A stretch of DNA of 9,209 nucleotides, taken from positions 1 through 9,209 of the forward strand of contig JAITQI010000011.1 of the NCBI GenBank assembly GCA_031289065.1. Reading direction: 5' to 3'. The translations under genes and the position numbers were made by a program. This DNA comes from Oscillospiraceae bacterium (GTDB lineage Bacteria > Bacillota > Clostridia > Oscillospirales > UBA929). Of the stretch, positions 6,183-9,209 are shown piece after piece. The notes under the pieces were generated by a model that was given only the letters and a program-made list of their open reading frames with translations, was not told the DNA's origin and ran no database searches. Within the stretch, counting starts at the first letter, position 1. Each line of letters starts with the position of its first letter.

Positions 6183-6201
6183 GTAAGGGGTTTCCCCTTA
6201 C
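6183..6201. terminator. Hairpin overlapping the uvrA stop codon
   Basis: GTAAGGGG-TTT-CCCCTTAC is a perfect 8-bp inverted repeat with a 3-base loop. The uvrA TAA (6200-6198) is inside one arm. No T-run follows on the minus strand (AGACATACC comes next), so it is not a classical intrinsic terminator. It could protect the 3' end of the uvrA message or cause pausing. Confidence 0.4.
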
Positions 6202-9053
6202 GGGTGATGTTTCAGTTTGCCCCGCAGGTACTGTCCCGTATAGGATTCCTTGCAGGCGGCCACCTGTTCGGGGGTACCTTGGGCAACGATGTAACCGCCC
6301 TCGTCGCCACCTTCGGGGCCCAGGTCGATGATGTAATCGGCGGTTTTGATGACGTCCAGGTTGTGTTCGATGACCACCACGGTGTTGCCCGCGTCCACCA
6401 GGCGGTGCAGCACCTCGATGAGCTGGTGGACGTCGGCCATGTGCAGGCCGGTGGTGGGTTCGTCGAGGATGTGTATCGTGCTGCCGGTGGCCCGTTTGCT
6501 CAGCTCGGTGGCCAGCTTGACCCGCTGGGCCTCGCCGCCGGAGAGGGTGGTGGCTGGTTGGCCGAGCTTGATGTAGCCCAGGCCGACCTCATTGAGGGTC
6601 TTAAGTTTACGGGCGATCTTGGGGACGTTTTCAAAGAAGGACAGGGCTTCCTCGCAGGTCTGCTCCAGCACTTCGAAGATGTTCTTGCCCTTGTAACGCA
6701 CCTCCAGCGTCTCCCGGTTGTAGCGGCGGCCTTTGCAGACATCGCAAGGGACGTAGACGTCGGGGAGGAAGTGCATCTCGATTTTGAGAAGCCCGTCTCC
6801 GGCGCAGGCTTCGCAGCGGCCGCCCTTGGTGTTGAAGGAGAACCGCCCCGGGCCGTAGCCCCGCATTTTGGCGTCGGCTGTGGAGGCGAACAGCTCCCGG
6901 ATGTCGCCGAAGACGCCGGTGTAGGTGGCCGGGTTGGAGCGAGGGGTGCGCCCGATGGGGGCCTGGTCGATGTCGATGACCTTGTCCAGGTATTTCAGGC
7001 CCTCGATGCCGCTGTGTTTGCCCGCCCGGGTATGGGCGCGGTTGAGGTCGGCTGCCAGCCGCTTGTAGAGGATGCGGTTGACCAGGGAGGACTTACCCGA
7101 ACCGGACACGCCGGTGACACAGGTCAGCGCCCCCAGGGGGATGGACACGTCGATGTTCTTGAGGTTGTTTTCGCAGGCGCCCCTGACGACAAGGCTGTGC
7201 CCGTTGCCGGGGCGGCGTTTGGTTGGCACGGGGATGTACTTTTGCCCGGTCAGGTACTGCCCGGTGATGGAGGCGGGGCAGGCGCACACCTCGTCTACCG
7301 TCCCGGCGGCGATGACGTGCCCGCCGTGGATGCCCGCCCCGGGGCCAACGTCGATGAGATGGTTGGCGGCCCGCATGGTGTCCTCGTCGTGTTCCACCAC
7401 CAGCACGGTGTTTCCCAAGTCACGCAGGCGGGTGAGGGTGGCCAGCAGTTTGTTGTTGTCCCGCTGGTGCAGGCCGATGGAGGGCTCGTCAAGGATGTAG
7501 AGCACCCCCATCAGGGAGGAGCCGATTTGGGTGGCCAGGCGGATGCGTTGGCTTTCGCCGCCGGACAGGGTGGCCGCCTGGCGGGAGAGGGTGAGGTATT
7601 GCAGCCCGACGCTTTGCAGAAAGCCCAGGCGTTCTCGGATCTCTTTGAGGATGCGTCCGGCGATCATGGCGTCCTTTTCGGGCAGGGCGAGTTCGTCCAA
7701 AAAGGCCAGGGCGTAGTTGACCGACAGTTGCGTGTACCAGGCGATGCTCTGCCCGCCCACATGGACGGCCAGACTCTCCTTTTTGAGGCGCAGGCCGTGG
7801 CAGTCGGGACAGGGGACGGAGGACATGCAGGTTTCGATTTCCTGTTTGGCCCATTCGCTCTGGGTTTCCCGGTAGCGCCGCTCCAGGTTGCCCACCAGCC
7901 CCTCAAAGGCCTGGCGCATGGTGCCCAAACCCCGGGCTGTGCGGTAGTGCAGCTCCAGCTTGACCCCTTTGGTGCCGTACAGCAGGGCGTCGAGGGCTTC
8001 GGGGGAGAACTTTTCGACGGGCGTGTGCAGATCGAACCCATGGGCTTTGCCCAGGGCGGTGTAGTACATGTGGGCAATGGTGCCCTCCTCCGCTCCGGTC
8101 CAGCCGCTGGCTTTGACTGCCCCCTGAAACAGGGAACGGGATCGGTCGGGGAGGATGAGGTCGGGATCGACCTTGTACTGGTCGCCCAGGCCGGTGCAGG
8201 TTGGGCAGGCCCCGTAAGGGTTATTGAAGGAGAACATGCGAGGGGTCAGCTCCTCGATGGAGACGCCGCATTCCTCGCAGGCGTAGTTTTGGGAAAACAG
8301 CAGGTCGCGTTCCTCCGCGCTCCCCTCCCCTTCCGGGGCGGGCAGATTGACGGCCACCAGTCCGCCGGATAGGGCGGCGGCGGTCTCCACCGAGTCGGTC
8401 AGGCGGCGGCGCACCTCTTCCCGGACGACCAGACGATCCACCACAATGTCGATGGTGTGCTTTTTGTTTTTGTCGAGCTTGATTTCCTCGTCGAGGCTGT
8501 ACATGGAGCCGTCCGCCCGGGCGCGGACATAACCGGCTCGCCGGGCGTCCTCGAACACCTTTTGATGTTCCCCCTTGCGGGCGCGGACGACCGGGGCCAT
8601 GACCTGCAAACGGCTGCCCTCGGGCAGGGCGAGGAGCTGATCAATGATCTGATCCACGGTCTGCTGTTTAATTTCCTTGCCGCAGTGCGGACAATGGGGG
8701 ATGCCGATGCGGGCCCACAGCAGACGGAGATAGTCATAAATTTCGGTGACGGTGCCCACGGTGGAGCGGGGGTTTTTGGAGGTGGTTTTCTGGTCGATGG
8801 CGATGGCGGGGGAAAGGCCGTCGATGTAGTCCACGTCCGGTTTTTCCATCTGCCCCAAGAACATGCGGGCGTATGAGGACAAGGACTCGATATACCGCCG
8901 CTGGCCCTCGGCGTAGATGGTGTCAAAGGCCAGGGAGGATTTGCCCGAACCGGACAGGCCGGTGATGACCACCAGCTGGTCCCGGGGAATCTCGATGTCG
9001 ATATTCTTCAGGTTGTGCTCCCGGGCGCCTTTGACAAAAATACTGTTGCGCAT
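6198..9053 (-). CDS. uvrA: UvrABC excinuclease subunit A
   Basis: UvrA is the ATPase that finds bulky DNA damage and loads UvrB in nucleotide excision repair. The protein is complete at 951 residues, normal for the family. It has two ABC ATPase halves: Walker A GLSGSGKS (32-39) and GVSGSGKS (648-655); signature LSGGE at 496-500 and 837-841; and Walker B/D-loop ILDEPSIGLH (520-529) and ILDEPTTGLH (862-871). Three zinc-binding cysteine sets are present: C121/C124 with C415/C418, C259/C262 with C283/C286, and C747/C750 with C770/C773. The UvrB-binding and insertion regions appear intact and no frameshift is seen. The ATG at 9053 gives the canonical N-terminus. AGGAAGGA at 9066-9073 lies 12 bases upstream, a slightly long spacing. 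The 53-base gap to the preceding stop holds no clear promoter, so uvrA may be cotranscribed with the upstream gene. uvrB is not in the window. Confidence 0.98.
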   Translation of the reverse strand: MRNSIFVKGAREHNLKNIDIEIPRDQLVVITGLSGSGKSSLAFDTIYAEGQRRYIESLSSYARMFLGQMEKPDVDYIDGLSPAIAIDQKTTSKNPRSTVGTVTEIYDYLRLLWARIGIPHCPHCGKEIKQQTVDQIIDQLLALPEGSRLQVMAPVVRARKGEHQKVFEDARRAGYVRARADGSMYSLDEEIKLDKNKKHTIDIVVDRLVVREEVRRRLTDSVETAAALSGGLVAVNLPAPEGEGSAEERDLLFSQNYACEECGVSIEELTPRMFSFNNPYGACPTCTGLGDQYKVDPDLILPDRSRSLFQGAVKASGWTGAEEGTIAHMYYTALGKAHGFDLHTPVEKFSPEALDALLYGTKGVKLELHYRTARGLGTMRQAFEGLVGNLERRYRETQSEWAKQEIETCMSSVPCPDCHGLRLKKESLAVHVGGQSIAWYTQLSVNYALAFLDELALPEKDAMIAGRILKEIRERLGFLQSVGLQYLTLSRQAATLSGGESQRIRLATQIGSSLMGVLYILDEPSIGLHQRDNNKLLATLTRLRDLGNTVLVVEHDEDTMRAANHLIDVGPGAGIHGGHVIAAGTVDEVCACPASITGQYLTGQKYIPVPTKRRPGNGHSLVVRGACENNLKNIDVSIPLGALTCVTGVSGSGKSSLVNRILYKRLAADLNRAHTRAGKHSGIEGLKYLDKVIDIDQAPIGRTPRSNPATYTGVFGDIRELFASTADAKMRGYGPGRFSFNTKGGRCEACAGDGLLKIEMHFLPDVYVPCDVCKGRRYNRETLEVRYKGKNIFEVLEQTCEEALSFFENVPKIARKLKTLNEVGLGYIKLGQPATTLSGGEAQRVKLATELSKRATGSTIHILDEPTTGLHMADVHQLIEVLHRLVDAGNTVVVIEHNLDVIKTADYIIDLGPEGGDEGGYIVAQGTPEQVAACKESYTGQYLRGKLKHHP

Positions 9054-9065
9054 ATGTGTGTGGTA

Positions 9066-9073
9066 TCCTTCCT
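9066..9073 (-). promoter_or_regulatory. Ribosome binding site of uvrA
   Basis: The minus strand reads AGGAAGGA, 12 bases before the ATG at 9053. It is a strong match at somewhat long spacing. The start itself is secured by the conserved UvrA N-terminus (FVKGAREHNLKNIDIEIP). Confidence 0.55.
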
Positions 9074-9106
9074 AACGTGAACTGAGCGGCAGGCCGTATC
9101 TATCCG

Positions 9107-9209
9107 TTACACCTGCATGGTGTCGATCATCGCGGCCAGCAGCACCGCGCCGCCCTCCTCGGCTTCGAGGGGGTAGTTGAGGCGGATTTCGTAGGTGAAG
9201 GCACCCAAG
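9107..9209 (-). CDS. C-terminal end of an unidentified protein (5' end outside window)
   Basis: An open frame enters from the right edge and ends with TAA at 9109-9107. It encodes 33 visible residues, beginning LGAFTYEIRLNYPLEAEEGG and ending AMIDTMQV. The codons are G/C-rich in the third position, as in the neighbouring genes, and the frame stops 53 bases before uvrA in the same direction, so it is probably a real gene end. I do not recognise the family. No cysteine cluster, transmembrane segment or known C-terminal motif can be seen in this fragment. Confidence 0.55.
   Translation of the reverse strand, partial: LGAFTYEIRLNYPLEAEEGGAVLLAAMIDTMQV

Noticed and set aside
6072..6216. Two similar stretches CGGGTGATTTCTCA (6072) and CGGGTGATGTTTCA (6201)
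   Set aside because: The second encodes the UvrA C-terminus and lacks the palindrome; the similarity is short and probably coincidental.
6123..8372. A 749-codon open frame on the plus strand opposite uvrA
   Set aside because: It is antisense to a complete, conserved UvrA. Its length follows from strong G/C third-position bias, and the product is rich in G, V, A and D with no recognisable domain.

Overview
The window looks like a G+C-rich chromosomal segment of an anaerobic Firmicute, probably a gut clostridium of the Oscillospiraceae/Ruminococcaceae type. That placement is an inference from four things: the high G+C with strong Shine-Dalgarno sequences, an EFR1-type flavodoxin-ferredoxin, a PflX-type radical SAM protein, and a long glutamine-dependent NAD synthetase. 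No rRNA, tRNA, CRISPR array, transposase or integrase was seen.

Every supported gene is on the minus strand, so in transcription order the window runs from high to low coordinates. At the right edge are the last 33 codons of an unidentified gene (9107-9209), followed by uvrA (9053-6198), the complete damage-recognition ATPase of nucleotide excision repair. Next comes the only real intergenic region (5925-6197). It holds a hairpin on the uvrA stop codon, two matching 18-bp palindromes 60 bp apart, a small terminator-like hairpin, a candidate extended -10 promoter and a C8 tract.

A tightly packed block follows: an EFR1-family flavodoxin/2x[4Fe-4S] protein (5924-5139), an FRG-domain protein with a short C-terminal TPR array (5086-4157), recQ (4160-1998), a PflX-like radical SAM protein (2001-1117) and nadE (1094 to beyond base 1). 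FRG to recQ and recQ to the radical SAM gene are both joined by 4-base ATGA stop/start overlaps. nadE starts 22 bases after the radical SAM stop. The block therefore looks like one operon with translational coupling.

Most of the content is housekeeping: DNA repair (UvrA, RecQ), NAD synthesis (NadE) and redox enzymes (EFR1, radical SAM). The unusual member is the FRG-TPR gene. It is an accessory-type protein with less G+C-rich stretches, yet its stop codon is fused to the recQ start. It is the best candidate here for something undescribed, but no defence or toxin function can be proven from sequence alone. The second point of interest is the pair of palindromes upstream of the EFR1 gene, which look like sites for an unidentified regulator.
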